Of a stretch of 64,000 nt of DNA, positions 48,496 through 56,876 are shown one piece after another (position 1 is the first letter of the stretch; every line of letters starts with the position of its first letter). This stretch comes from Actinomycetes bacterium (lineage in GTDB: Bacteria; Actinomycetota; Actinomycetes; Actinomycetales; Microbacteriaceae): assembly GCA_023431405.1 (NCBI GenBank), contig JAEYVZ010000049.1, positions 62,001 to 126,000 on the forward strand. The letters are read 5' to 3'. Position numbers and translations under genes: made by a program. The notes beneath the pieces were generated by a model. The model did no database searches, was not told the origin of the DNA, and saw only the letters and a program-made list of their open reading frames with translations.

Positions 48496-49896
48496 TCACC
48501 GCAGGAGCATCGCTCTCCCCGGATCGCGCAGCACGTCGGCCACCTCGCGGAGGAAGCGCGACCCCTGCTCCCCATCAGCCAGACGATGGTCGAACGACAG
48601 GCTGAGGGTCATCACGTCGCGCAGAGCGATCGCCCCCTCGTGCTCCCACGGCTGCTTCCGCACCGCACCGATCCCCAGGATCCCGGCCTCGCCCGGGTTC
48701 AGGATGGGGGTTCCCGCATCCACGCCGAAGACGCCGAAATTGGTGATCGAGAATGTGCCCCCCGTGAGGTCGGCGACCGTCGCTCGCCCGCTTCGAGCCG
48801 TGGCGGCCAGGGCGGCGAGTGCGTCAGACAGGGCGACGAGGTCGAGGGCGTCGGCATCCTTGATGTTCGGGACGACCAGGCCCCGCTCGGTGGCCGCAGC
48901 GATGCCGAGGTTGACATAGCCGTATTGCACGATCTCGCCGGCTTCCTCGTCCCAGCGGGAATTGAGCTCTGGATGCCGAGAAAGAGCGAGGCAGGCGGCC
49001 TTCGCGGCGATCGCCAGCACGCCGATGCGATGCTCGGCCAGTCTCCGGTCGGCCCGCAGACTCTCGATGAGGGTCATCGTGGCCGTGACGTCGATCGTCA
49101 GAAAGGTCGTCACATGCGGGGCGGTGAAGGCGCTGCGCACCATCGCCGCCGCCGTCGCCTTCCGGACGCCGCGGATCGGAAGGCGCGTCTCCCGCGCCCG
49201 GGAGCCGCCTCCGGGCGTGATCGCGGCCTTCGCCGGGCCCGCCTGCCTCGCCGCATCCCGTTCAAGGGGAGCGCCGACGTTCACGCGGTGCGCGTAGGCC
49301 TCGACGTCTGCGCGCGTGATGATCCCCGCCACGCCGGAGGCCGCGACCAGCGCGAGGTCGACGCCGAGGTCTTTTGCGAGCTTTCGCACGGGCGGCGTCG
49401 ACCGTGGCCGCTCGTGACGGGTCTCCTCCGGCGCGGCAGGAGCGACCTCGTCGTGCGGGGCCTCGATCACCGACGTCGACGTCGACGTTCCGCTCGACGT
49501 CGTGCGGGCGCGTCGCTGGGGACGACCCGTGGCACGCGGAGCCGCCCCGTAACCGACGAGGTTCGGCGGGTCCGCCGGTTCGGCTGCCGTCGCACCGGCG
49601 GGGACCCCGCTGTCGCCCGACATCGCCGAAGGCGCCGAGGCGTCGGGCTCTGCCCCGCCGCTCAGGTCGAACGAGATGAGCAGCTCCCCGACCGCCACGA
49701 CGTCGCCGGCCTCGTGGCGCAGCTCCGTCACGGTGCCGGCGTAGGGCGAGGGGAGTTCCACGACCGCCTTGGCCGTCTCCACCTCCGCGATCGGCTGGTT
49801 GAGCGTCACCACGTCCCCAGGCCCCACGAGCCATTGCACGATCTCGGCCTCGGGAAGACCCTCCCCGAGATCGGGAAGCCGGAACTCGGCGATCAC
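48496..49896 (-). CDS. 2-oxoacid dehydrogenase E2 (dihydrolipoamide acyltransferase)
   Basis: A 466-residue E2 core enzyme. Order: lipoyl domain (about 1-78) with the lipoylated Lys43 in EVETAKAVVEL; Ala/Pro/Ser-rich linker (about 80-165); peripheral subunit-binding domain (STPPVRKLAKDLGVDLALV, then GIITRADVEAY) near 165-205; and the catalytic domain (about 230-466) ending with FDHRLADGEQGSRFL. It passes acyl groups from E1 to CoA. GTG start overlaps the E1 beta stop (GTGA, 49893-49896). Probably branched-chain 2-oxoacid specific by context. Confidence 0.94.
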   Translation of the reverse strand: MIAEFRLPDLGEGLPEAEIVQWLVGPGDVVTLNQPIAEVETAKAVVELPSPYAGTVTELRHEAGDVVAVGELLISFDLSGGAEPDASAPSAMSGDSGVPAGATAAEPADPPNLVGYGAAPRATGRPQRRARTTSSGTSTSTSVIEAPHDEVAPAAPEETRHERPRSTPPVRKLAKDLGVDLALVAASGVAGIITRADVEAYAHRVNVGAPLERDAARQAGPAKAAITPGGGSRARETRLPIRGVRKATAAAMVRSAFTAPHVTTFLTIDVTATMTLIESLRADRRLAEHRIGVLAIAAKAACLALSRHPELNSRWDEEAGEIVQYGYVNLGIAAATERGLVVPNIKDADALDLVALSDALAALAATARSGRATVADLTGGTFSITNFGVFGVDAGTPILNPGEAGILGIGAVRKQPWEHEGAIALRDVMTLSLSFDHRLADGEQGSRFLREVADVLRDPGRAMLLR

Positions 49897-50912
49897 TGCG
49901 CGACCTCCGAGACGCTCGTGAAGCTGCTGGGTCGGTCCAGCACGTGGTCGACGGCATCGAGGATGCGGTCGAGATCGGGGATGTGGTGTCGTTCGAGCTT
50001 GGCGGGCGGGTACGGGGTGTCATGGCCGGTCACTCGCACGGGGGCGGCTTCGAGATAGTTGAAGCACTTCTCGGTGACGCTCGCGATGAGCTCGGCTCCC
50101 ACCCCCGCCTCGCGGGACGCTTCGTGGGTCACGACGACACGACCGGTCTTGCGCACCGAGGCGGTGACCGTGCGATAGTCGACCGGCGAGAGCGAACGGA
50201 GGTCGATGACCTCGAGCGAGACACCGTCGTCTTCGGCGGCCAGAGCGGCATCCAGCGCCGTCATCACCTGCGACCCGTACGTCAGGACGGTGACGTCGCT
50301 GCCTTCCCGGACGACTCGCGCGACCCCCATCGGCGGGGCATCGGCGATGTCGGCATCGAGATCGACCTCACCCTTCGTGTGATACAGGCGCTTGGGCTCG
50401 AAGAAGATGACGGGATCATCGGAGGCGATCGCCTGGCGGAGCATCGTGTAGGCGTCCTGCGGATTCGACACCGCGACCACCCGCAGTCCTGCCGTGTGCA
50501 CGAAGTACGCCTCGGGCGACTCCGAGTGGTGCTCGGCGGCGCCGACACCCCCCGCCCAGGGGATGCGGATCGTGATCGGCATCTTGACGTTGCCGCGCGT
50601 GCGGTAGTGGAGCTTCGCGACCTGGCACACGATCTGGTCGAAGGCGGGGTATACGAACCCGTCGAACTGGATCTCCACGACGGGACGGAACCCCCGGAAT
50701 GCGAGGCCGACCGCCGTGCCGACGATCCCGGACTCGGCCAGCGGCGTGTCGATGACGCGTGCCGCGCCGTACGCGTCGAGGAGCCCGTCGGTGATGCGGA
50801 AGACTCCGCCGAGGCGTCCGATGTCCTCCCCCATGACGACGACACGATCGTCGTCGGCCATCGCCCGGTGGAGCCCCGCGCCGAGCGCCTTGCCCATCGC
50901 CAGCTGCGTCAT
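49893..50912 (-). CDS. 2-oxoacid dehydrogenase E1 beta subunit
   Basis: A 339-residue beta subunit of the heterotetrameric thiamine-diphosphate E1. Features: VVMGEDIGRLGGVFRIT with the TPP-contacting Glu, FDQIVCQVAKLHYRT, IRIPWAGGVGAAEHHSES and the C-terminal transketolase-like domain from about residue 205 (VTVLTYGSQVMTALDAA). The ATG overlaps the alpha stop (ATGA, 50909-50912) and has GGAGG upstream in the alpha gene. Together with alpha and E2 this makes a complete core except for E3, which is not in the window. Confidence 0.95.
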   Translation of the reverse strand: MTQLAMGKALGAGLHRAMADDDRVVVMGEDIGRLGGVFRITDGLLDAYGAARVIDTPLAESGIVGTAVGLAFRGFRPVVEIQFDGFVYPAFDQIVCQVAKLHYRTRGNVKMPITIRIPWAGGVGAAEHHSESPEAYFVHTAGLRVVAVSNPQDAYTMLRQAIASDDPVIFFEPKRLYHTKGEVDLDADIADAPPMGVARVVREGSDVTVLTYGSQVMTALDAALAAEDDGVSLEVIDLRSLSPVDYRTVTASVRKTGRVVVTHEASREAGVGAELIASVTEKCFNYLEAAPVRVTGHDTPYPPAKLERHHIPDLDRILDAVDHVLDRPSSFTSVSEVAQ

Positions 50913-52048
50913 CGTCCCGCCTCCTCTGCCACTCCGTCGACCTCTGCGAACCCGTCGAGGTACGCCGCGAACTGGGCCCTCTGCTCGGCGAGACCGGTGT
51001 GGGGATGCTCGTAGACGTCGTCGAGCACGCTCAGCGCGGGCCGGGTGACCGCTTCGCTGACAGCGGTGCGCATACCCGTCGTCACGGCGAGGGCCGCAGC
51101 GTCCACGTCTGCGCGGAAGGCTTCGTCGAAGGCCCCCGCCGCAGTCAGGAACGCCTCGACGCGCGCGAGGGGGTCGCGGGCCTTCCATGCTTCCACCTCG
51201 TCGCGGTCGCGATAGCGGGTGGGGTCGTCGGAGGTCGTGTGAGGGCCGATCCGGTAGGTGACGGCCTCGATGAATGCCGGGCCCTCGCCGCTTCGGGCGT
51301 GATCGAGCGCCCAGCGCATGGCAGCCGTGCAGGCGAGCACGTCGTTGCCGTCGATCCGCATGCTCGGGATGCCGAAACCCGGCGCCCGTCCCGCGATGGG
51401 GAACTTCGCCTGGACGGTGACCGGCTCGGAGATGGCCCATTGGTTGTTCGAGCAGACGAAGACGACGGGCGCGCCGAAGGAGGAGGCGAACACCATCGCC
51501 TCATTGACATCGCCTTGACTCGTGGCACCGTCACCGAAGTACGCCACCGCGACCTGGTCGGCACCGTCGCGTTGCACGCCCATCGCGTACCCGACGGCGT
51601 GGAGCGTCTGGGCGCCGATGATGATCTGCGGCGTCGCGGTGTTGAGGGAGTACGGATCGTAGGTGGAGTGCATCTCACCACGCCACGCCAGCACGAGGTC
51701 GCCCGGCGCCGCCCCCCGGGCAAGCAGCACGCCTGCCTCACGGTAGGTCGGGAAGAGGAAGTCGTCGGGGCGGCAGGCGCGCGCCGTGCCGATCTGCACG
51801 GCTTCCTGCCCCTGGAGCGGCGCCCACAGCCCGAGCTGCCCCTGGCGTTGCAGGGCGACGCCTTCGATGTCCGCGCGACGGGCGATCACCATGTCGCGGT
51901 ACAGCGCCTGCACGGCGGCGATGTCGAGGTCTCGGGCCCACTCGTCGAGGCGTGGGTCTCGCCGGCGCTCACCCTCCGGGGTCAGGAGCTGGACCGGTTC
52001 TTCCAGACCTGCCCACGGGGCGGTGTCAGCGGTGGGGGTGTACGTCAT
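50909..52048 (-). CDS. 2-oxoacid dehydrogenase E1 alpha subunit
   Basis: A 379-residue alpha subunit that decarboxylates the 2-oxoacid. The TPP-binding motif GDGATSQGDVNEAMVFASSF through CSNNQW spans about residues 165-200, and the phosphorylation-loop-like region YRIGPHTTSDDPTRYR is near 266-281. An N-terminal 30-residue leader precedes the conserved ARDLDIAAVQALYRDM. AAAGGGA precedes the ATG. It is first gene of the E1 alpha-E1 beta-E2 operon, divergent from the Lrp regulator (175 bases between starts), which favours branched-chain 2-oxoacid dehydrogenase over pyruvate dehydrogenase. Confidence 0.94.
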   Translation of the reverse strand: MTYTPTADTAPWAGLEEPVQLLTPEGERRRDPRLDEWARDLDIAAVQALYRDMVIARRADIEGVALQRQGQLGLWAPLQGQEAVQIGTARACRPDDFLFPTYREAGVLLARGAAPGDLVLAWRGEMHSTYDPYSLNTATPQIIIGAQTLHAVGYAMGVQRDGADQVAVAYFGDGATSQGDVNEAMVFASSFGAPVVFVCSNNQWAISEPVTVQAKFPIAGRAPGFGIPSMRIDGNDVLACTAAMRWALDHARSGEGPAFIEAVTYRIGPHTTSDDPTRYRDRDEVEAWKARDPLARVEAFLTAAGAFDEAFRADVDAAALAVTTGMRTAVSEAVTRPALSVLDDVYEHPHTGLAEQRAQFAAYLDGFAEVDGVAEEAGR

Positions 52049-52200
52049 CGTCGTCCCTTTCTGTCCGCGGTCGTCGCTCTCGTGAAGCGCGCCCGGTGCA
52101 CAGGACCGGCATCGTCGCCGGTGCCCCGAGGCTACGTCGCACTGTCAGTTGGCTCAAGCATTTTGATGCAGACTGAGCAAGTTGCCCATTCAGGGCGATG

Positions 52201-52223
52201 AGTGCGTGCTATTGTTTCGCACT
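52201..52223. promoter_or_regulatory. inverted repeat over the Lrp-gene -10
   Basis: AGTGCG and CGCACT flank 11 bp that contain TATTGT (52210-52215), the likely -10 of the Lrp-type gene, whose ATG begins at the next base, 52224. A protein bound here would cover the promoter and start site, as expected for autoregulation. Confidence 0.55.
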
Positions 52224-52697
52224 ATGGGATCTCTGGACCGCGTTGACCTCGAACTGCTGAACGCTCTGGCCGACGACCACCGAGCGACGGTCGTCGCACT
52301 GTCCGAGCGGCTCGGAATGTCGCGGAACACCGTGCAGGCGCGCATGGCCAAGCTCGATCGCTCAGGAGTGTTCACCTCCTTCGAGCGCGCGATGGCGCCC
52401 GCGGCGATCGGCTACCCCATCGAGGCGATGATCAGCATCGTCGTGCGCCAGGCAGAGCTCCCCCGCATCTCACAGGAGCTCGCGACCATTCCCGAGGTGC
52501 TCACGGCGCACGGCCTGAGCGGTCAGGTCGATCTGCTCGCGCGCGTCGCCGCCCGCGACACCCAGCACCTGTTCGCCGTCGACGCGCGCATCCTCTCGAT
52601 CGAGGGCGTCGAGCGCACCGAGACCTCTCTCGTGATGGGCGAGGTCATCGGCTATCGAGTGCGCCCTCTGCTGGAAGAGGCTCGACGGGATTCGTGA
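52224..52697 (+). CDS. Lrp/AsnC-family regulator
   Basis: A 157-residue feast/famine regulator: N-terminal helix-turn-helix (RATVVALSERLGMSRNTVQARMAKLDRSGV, residues about 18-48) and a C-terminal RAM domain (about 65-150) that binds amino acids. Location next to the branched-chain-type dehydrogenase operon suggests that it senses leucine, isoleucine or valine, or their oxoacids. The ATG at 52224 is preferred to one at 52182 because domain start and -10 spacing (8 nt) fit. Its last 53 bases overlap the 3' end of the EamA gene on the other strand. Confidence 0.93.
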   Translation: MGSLDRVDLELLNALADDHRATVVALSERLGMSRNTVQARMAKLDRSGVFTSFERAMAPAAIGYPIEAMISIVVRQAELPRISQELATIPEVLTAHGLSGQVDLLARVAARDTQHLFAVDARILSIEGVERTETSLVMGEVIGYRVRPLLEEARRDS

Positions 52698-53679
52698 CCT
52701 CGGCCGCCGCTTCGGCATCCATCCTCACCAGCACGACACCGACGAGGATGAGCGCACCGCCGATGAACTGGATCGGCGCGGGGGTCTCCGCCAGCAGCAG
52801 CCACGAGAACAGCAGAGCGAACAGCACCTCCGACAGTCCCACGAACGACGCGAGCCTGGCCCCGATCCGCGGCACGGCGACCACCCCGAGCGCGTAGCCG
52901 AGGGTCGTTCCCACCGCTCCCACCCACAGGATCGGGAGCCACCCTGCCACCTCGACCCCGCGGAAGACGACGGTGACGTCGGGTGCGGCGAACGGGATGA
53001 CCCCGATGCCGCCCACGGCGGCCATCGCGAGCGCGCCGACGAGGAGTCCGCCGGATGCCAGCGCCAACGGCGGCAGATCGGCGCCGGTGCCCTCCGACAT
53101 CACGAAGTAGACGCACACGCATACGGCCGCCCCCAGCGCGAGCAGTGTTCCGACGAGGTCGAACCGGGCGCCCGACACGTCGACGACGAGCACAAGCCCG
53201 GTGATGGCGACGAGCGAACCGACGATCACCAGACGTGAGGGCGCTCGGCGGGTGCGCACCCACACGTAGCCCACGAGGAACACCGGCGCCAGGTACTGGA
53301 TCAGGAGAGCGACGGCCACGGGCATCGTCTGCATGGCGGAGAAGAAGAGGAGCTGACACCCTGCGATCGGAATGAGCCCGAACGCGAGCAGTGCGAGCCC
53401 ATGACGACGCAGGAACGAACGCTCGCGCGTCACGGCGCGCACGAGCGCCGGCGACAGGATGAGCCCGGCAAGACCCATGCGCACGACGAGAGCGGAGGAC
53501 AGCGACCACCCCGCCTCCAGCAGAGGCTTGACGAGCGGTCCGCTCGACGAGAAAGCGAGCGCGGACACGACCGCGAGGACGATCCCCGTCGTGCGATGGC
53601 GCGAACTGCTCCGCTCCGGCGGGGGCCCGGCGGCGACAGCCGTTGCGGGAACGATCGTGAGGGGCGCGGTGTGGGTCAC
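52645..53679 (-). CDS. EamA/RhaT-family transporter (DMT superfamily)
   Basis: A 344-residue exporter-like membrane protein with ten transmembrane helices in two EamA repeats (about 30-165 and 180-315). Typical segments are GIVLAVVSALAFSSSGPLVKPL and LLIQYLAPVFLVGYVW in the first repeat, and RIGARLASFVGLSEVLFALLFSWLLLAE in the second. Substrate unknown, perhaps an amino acid or metabolite. GAGGA precedes the GTG. The 3' end overlaps the Lrp gene tail by 53 bases (52645-52697) on opposite strands. It is divergent from the CGNR gene. Confidence 0.9.
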   Translation of the reverse strand: MTHTAPLTIVPATAVAAGPPPERSSSRHRTTGIVLAVVSALAFSSSGPLVKPLLEAGWSLSSALVVRMGLAGLILSPALVRAVTRERSFLRRHGLALLAFGLIPIAGCQLLFFSAMQTMPVAVALLIQYLAPVFLVGYVWVRTRRAPSRLVIVGSLVAITGLVLVVDVSGARFDLVGTLLALGAAVCVCVYFVMSEGTGADLPPLALASGGLLVGALAMAAVGGIGVIPFAAPDVTVVFRGVEVAGWLPILWVGAVGTTLGYALGVVAVPRIGARLASFVGLSEVLFALLFSWLLLAETPAPIQFIGGALILVGVVLVRMDAEAAAEVTNPVEPLPAEGALDSR

Positions 53680-53700
53680 GGGAGTCCTCGGCTGTCATGA

Positions 53701-53724
53701 GTGACCGTTGGTTACACTGGTGAC
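53701..53724 (+). promoter_or_regulatory. helically phased direct repeats before the CGNR gene
   Basis: GTGAC (53701-53705), GTTAC (53711-53715) and GTGAC (53720-53724) are spaced 9-10 bp apart in the 74-bp region between the EamA and CGNR starts. TACACT (53713-53718) could serve as -10. A binding site is possible but unproved. Confidence 0.3.
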
Positions 53725-53753
53725 GCTAGTGCGTCGACAGGTCAGGAGTCAAC

Positions 53754-54314
53754 ATGGTTTTCATTCGTGACACGGAACTGTCTCTGCGCGCCGCTGTCGC
53801 GCTCGTCAACACTCTCCCGGAGACCGCGACCGACGGCGTCGACCGCCTGCAGACGCAGGAGGATCTCGACCTTCATCTGCAGTCGTTCCCGTACACCGGT
53901 GCGCTCCTTCGCGATGAGAAGGAGCTGGCCGCGGTGCGGAGCGTCCGTCGCCCCCTCCACGCCCTCTGGAGCGTCGATCGGGATGGCGCCGTGCCCCTGG
54001 TGAACGCGATGCTCCGCGACGGCCGCGCGCTCCCCCAGCTCGTGATCCACGACGGCTTCGACTGGCATATCCACGCCACGGAGGCGAGCGCACCGCTGGC
54101 GACCCGCATCCTCGTCGAGGCGGCGATGGCTTTCGTCGAGGTGATCCGCTCCGACCAGTGGGACCGCGTGCGCATCTGCGACGCCGACGACTGCGACAGC
54201 GTGTACATCGACTACTCGAAGAACGGCTCCAAGCGGTACTGCGACACCGGCAACTGCGGCAACCGCATGAACGTCATCGCGTATCGTCGGCGGCGGGCGC
54301 GAGAAAACGCATGA
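53754..54314 (+). CDS. CGNR zinc-finger (ABATE-domain) protein
   Basis: A 186-residue putative stress regulator: the N-terminal ABATE domain (about 1-120) followed by a CGNR zinc finger near 138-175, with Cys residues in RICDADDCDSVYID and YCDTGNCGNRMNV as the CxxxxC...CxxxxC ligand set. It probably binds DNA and may control the divergent EamA carrier, an arrangement frequent in actinobacteria. AGGAG lies before the ATG. The final 41 bases (54274-54314) overlap the antisense 3' end of the alpha/beta hydrolase gene. Confidence 0.92.
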   Translation: MVFIRDTELSLRAAVALVNTLPETATDGVDRLQTQEDLDLHLQSFPYTGALLRDEKELAAVRSVRRPLHALWSVDRDGAVPLVNAMLRDGRALPQLVIHDGFDWHIHATEASAPLATRILVEAAMAFVEVIRSDQWDRVRICDADDCDSVYIDYSKNGSKRYCDTGNCGNRMNVIAYRRRRARENA

Positions 54315-55173
54315 TCGCGCGGGCTGCGGGTTCCGGCGTCTCGTAGTGGATGAGGTGACCGACGTCGGCGATCTCGACCAGCTCGGCCCGCGGGAACAGC
54401 GTCTGCAGGTGACGCTCCGCCTCGATCGGCGTGATGTCGTCGCGGTCGGCTGCCACGAGCAGCGTCGCCTGCGAGATCGATGGCGCGAAGGCACGCACGT
54501 CGTTCGAGACCGAGGCGACGAATGCATCGTGGAGCACGTCGCGATCGGAGAAGCGCGAGAAGTAGGTGTCGTGCTGGTCGTGGATGAACGCGCGCAGCTG
54601 CCGGTCGCGGGTCTTGGCCATCGAGATGCTCATCACCCGAACGATGAGTCGGCTGCGCAGCAACGCGTCGCCGAGGCGCCGCGGCAGCTTCGCCCCCGCC
54701 CAGTAGTAGAACACGGCAAGGCGCGTCAGCACCCCGCGCGGCCCCTCCAGCGCCGGCGCGCCGATGGGGTTCACGAGCACAAGGTGCGGTGTCGCGAGGC
54801 CCCCGGCCACCGCGGCGGCCGCGACGATCGATCCGAACGAGTGTCCGAGCACCACAGCCCTCGGTGCGACCGTCTCGGTGAACTCGGTGAGCCACTGGGC
54901 GTACAGTTCGAGCGTGTGCGCGCGACCGGCGATCGGAGCGGTCTCCCCGAACCCGGGCAGATCGGGCGAGATGACCCGGATGCCGTCCAGGTGCGCCACC
55001 ACGGGATCGAGGCCGTGGTGCTCGCCACGGAAGCCGTGCACCGCGACCATCGTGACCGGAGCGTCTGCGGCGCCGTAGACCCAGTAGGCGGCGTCTCCTC
55101 CGAGCACGCGCGCCTGACGACGCTCGACGGGGATCTGCGCGAGGCGGTCGGCATAGGGATTGACGGGGCGCAC
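54274..55173 (-). CDS. alpha/beta hydrolase
   Basis: A 299-residue cytoplasmic alpha/beta-fold hydrolase. Oxyanion motif VHGFRGEHHG near residue 45, nucleophile elbow VLGHSFGSIVAA with Ser near 110, acid in AADRDDITPIE near 240 and His in ADVGHLIHYE near 270. The substrate is not known. The GTG is 6 nt after TAGACT (55180-55185), suggesting a leaderless mRNA; starts of this gene and the divergent exonuclease are 68 bases apart, so their -10 boxes are 43 bp apart. Confidence 0.92.
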   Translation of the reverse strand: MRPVNPYADRLAQIPVERRQARVLGGDAAYWVYGAADAPVTMVAVHGFRGEHHGLDPVVAHLDGIRVISPDLPGFGETAPIAGRAHTLELYAQWLTEFTETVAPRAVVLGHSFGSIVAAAAVAGGLATPHLVLVNPIGAPALEGPRGVLTRLAVFYYWAGAKLPRRLGDALLRSRLIVRVMSISMAKTRDRQLRAFIHDQHDTYFSRFSDRDVLHDAFVASVSNDVRAFAPSISQATLLVAADRDDITPIEAERHLQTLFPRAELVEIADVGHLIHYETPEPAARAIMRFLAPAADDTR

Positions 55174-55241
55174 CCGTCGAGTCTACGAGGCATGCGTGGC
55201 GCTGCCGGGCGATGTCGGCGCCGCCGCCTAACGTCGAAGGC

Positions 55242-56048
55242 ATGGATGCGTGGCAGCCCGAGCCGCTCCCCCTGTGGGACGACGCCGACGACCCCTGGCG
55301 ACCGGCAGAAGGCTCCCGCGGGGTTCTTCCCGAGCCAGTTCTTCTCGCACCTCCCACTCCCCGCACTCCGTGGGCGGAGGCGATCGGAGTCTTCGACCTC
55401 GAGACCACGGGCGTCGACGTCCGCCACGACCGCATCGTCACCGCGCATGTCGGCGTGCTCGGCGGCAGCGGCGAGGTCGTCCACTCGCGGGCATGGCTCG
55501 CCGACCCCGGCGTCGACATCCCTGCCGGAGCCACCGCCGTGCACGGGATCACGACCGCCCACGCGCGTGCGCACGGACGTCGCTCCGCCGACGTCATCGC
55601 GGAGGTGATCGACGAGCTTCGGGCACTGTTCCACGCGGGCACTCCCGTCGTCGCCTACAACGCCCCGTACGATTTCTCCCTGCTCAAGCACGAGGCGCTG
55701 CGGCACGGGATCGACCCGATCCTCGCCCCTTCCCCGGTCATCGATCCCCTGGTGCTCGACAAGGCTTTCGACCGGTACCGCCGGGGAAAGCGCACCCTGT
55801 CCGTCGTCGCCGCCCATTATGCGGTCGTGCTAGAGGGAGCCCACGACGCTTCAGCGGACGCCATCGCCGCCGGGCGCGTCGCCCAGGCGCTCGCGACGCG
55901 CTTCGAACTTCCGGAATGCGCGCACGAGCTCCACACCCAGCAGGTGGGGTGGGCGCGGTCGCAGGCGGAGAGTCTCACCGAGTACTTCGTGCGGATCGGC
56001 CGCATCGACCCGGCCGATGCCGTCGATGGAAGCTGGCCGATCCGCTGA
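55242..56048 (+). CDS. DEDDh 3'-5' exonuclease
   Basis: A 268-residue exonuclease of the DnaQ-like RNase T/oligoribonuclease group. Active-site residues: FDLETTGVD (Asp and Glu), PYDFSLLKHE (Asp), and AHDASADAIA (His and Asp), with the DEDDh order. Substrate could be single-stranded DNA or RNA. An N-terminal linker of about 45 residues precedes the domain. The ATG at 55242 lies 7 nt after TAACGT (55229-55234), which decides over an upstream in-frame start. It converges with the membrane protein gene, 13 bases between stops. Confidence 0.94.
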   Translation: MDAWQPEPLPLWDDADDPWRPAEGSRGVLPEPVLLAPPTPRTPWAEAIGVFDLETTGVDVRHDRIVTAHVGVLGGSGEVVHSRAWLADPGVDIPAGATAVHGITTAHARAHGRRSADVIAEVIDELRALFHAGTPVVAYNAPYDFSLLKHEALRHGIDPILAPSPVIDPLVLDKAFDRYRRGKRTLSVVAAHYAVVLEGAHDASADAIAAGRVAQALATRFELPECAHELHTQQVGWARSQAESLTEYFVRIGRIDPADAVDGSWPIR

Positions 56049-56061
56049 TGTCGTCCGGGCG

Positions 56062-56808
56062 TCAGTCCGCGCGATGGACGAAGAACCGCCCGGTATAGGG
56101 GTTCCCGAAAAAGGTCACGGTCGAGACGTCATCGTCGGTGACTTCGAGCACCTCAGCGCCCGTCTGCTCCGCCTGCGGCACGCGCACGAACTGAAGGGTC
56201 AGCGACATCCCCTCCTCTCTCACCGTCGCGGTCTCGTCGCAACCGTAGGCGGTGCCGCCTTGGCGCACGTCGACAGCGAGACAGGTCATCTCTCCGCGGG
56301 TGCCCCACCACACGGTCGTCCCGTCCACCGCCGCGAGCAGGCGCGGGCGAGCGCCGTCCAGCTCCACCGCACGAAGGACCACCTCGCGCCGGTCTTCGTA
56401 TGTCGCCTCCGTGTCGCCGCGCCCGAGCAGGGGCGCCGTGGCGGACGTGTCCGTCGTGCCTGACGCGCCCAGGCGAGAGGCCGCGAGGTAGCCGCCCACG
56501 GCGGCCAACGGAATGAGCCCCGCCAGCACGACGGCAGCGACCATCGGAGCCCGCGACCCGCGCGGGGGCGCAGCCGATGCCTCGGAGCCGCGCCCTGCCT
56601 CGGTGCTCTCGGCATCCGCGAGGTGCCGCGTACCCGGAACCTCGCGATCTGCGCTCCGCGAACCCGCCGTGTCCGCGCGCTGTCGACGGGCAGCAGATGA
56701 CTCGAGCGCGCGGAGCCGGTCGGCCTCCTCCGGGCTGAGAGGCGCTCCGCCTGCGCCGTAGGCACGCGTGCGCAGAGCGCGCAGCTCGTCGATGTCGTCG
56801 TCGATCAT
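56062..56808 (-). CDS. membrane protein of unknown function
   Basis: A 248-residue protein I do not recognise. An acidic N-terminal stretch (about 1-60, IDDDIDELRALRTRAYG and SPEEADRLRAL) resembles short helical adaptor regions. A single transmembrane helix (about 88-110: APMVAAVVLAGLIPLAAVGGYLA) anchors a C-terminal extracytoplasmic domain (about 110-248) with one Cys pair (TCLAVDV and YGCDE) that may form a disulfide, and several Tyr and Trp residues. A CAGGCT box would lie 7 nt before the ATG, near the leaderless pattern. Neighbours give no functional clue. Confidence 0.8.
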   Translation of the reverse strand: MIDDDIDELRALRTRAYGAGGAPLSPEEADRLRALESSAARRQRADTAGSRSADREVPGTRHLADAESTEAGRGSEASAAPPRGSRAPMVAAVVLAGLIPLAAVGGYLAASRLGASGTTDTSATAPLLGRGDTEATYEDRREVVLRAVELDGARPRLLAAVDGTTVWWGTRGEMTCLAVDVRQGGTAYGCDETATVREEGMSLTLQFVRVPQAEQTGAEVLEVTDDDVSTVTFFGNPYTGRFFVHRAD

Positions 56809-56838
56809 GCGGCTCAGCCTGCCACGATCCCGGATACG

Positions 56839-56868
56839 ACGAAGGCCCCGCCGTAGCGGGGCCTTCGT
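56839..56868 (-). terminator. rpmE2 terminator
   Basis: ACGAAGGCCCCGC and GCGGGGCCTTCGT pair around CGTA, just after the rpmE2 stop. It lies between the rpmE2 stop and the start of the next minus-strand gene, so it probably stops read-through into that gene. Confidence 0.75.
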
Positions 56869-56876
56869 GGTGCGGC

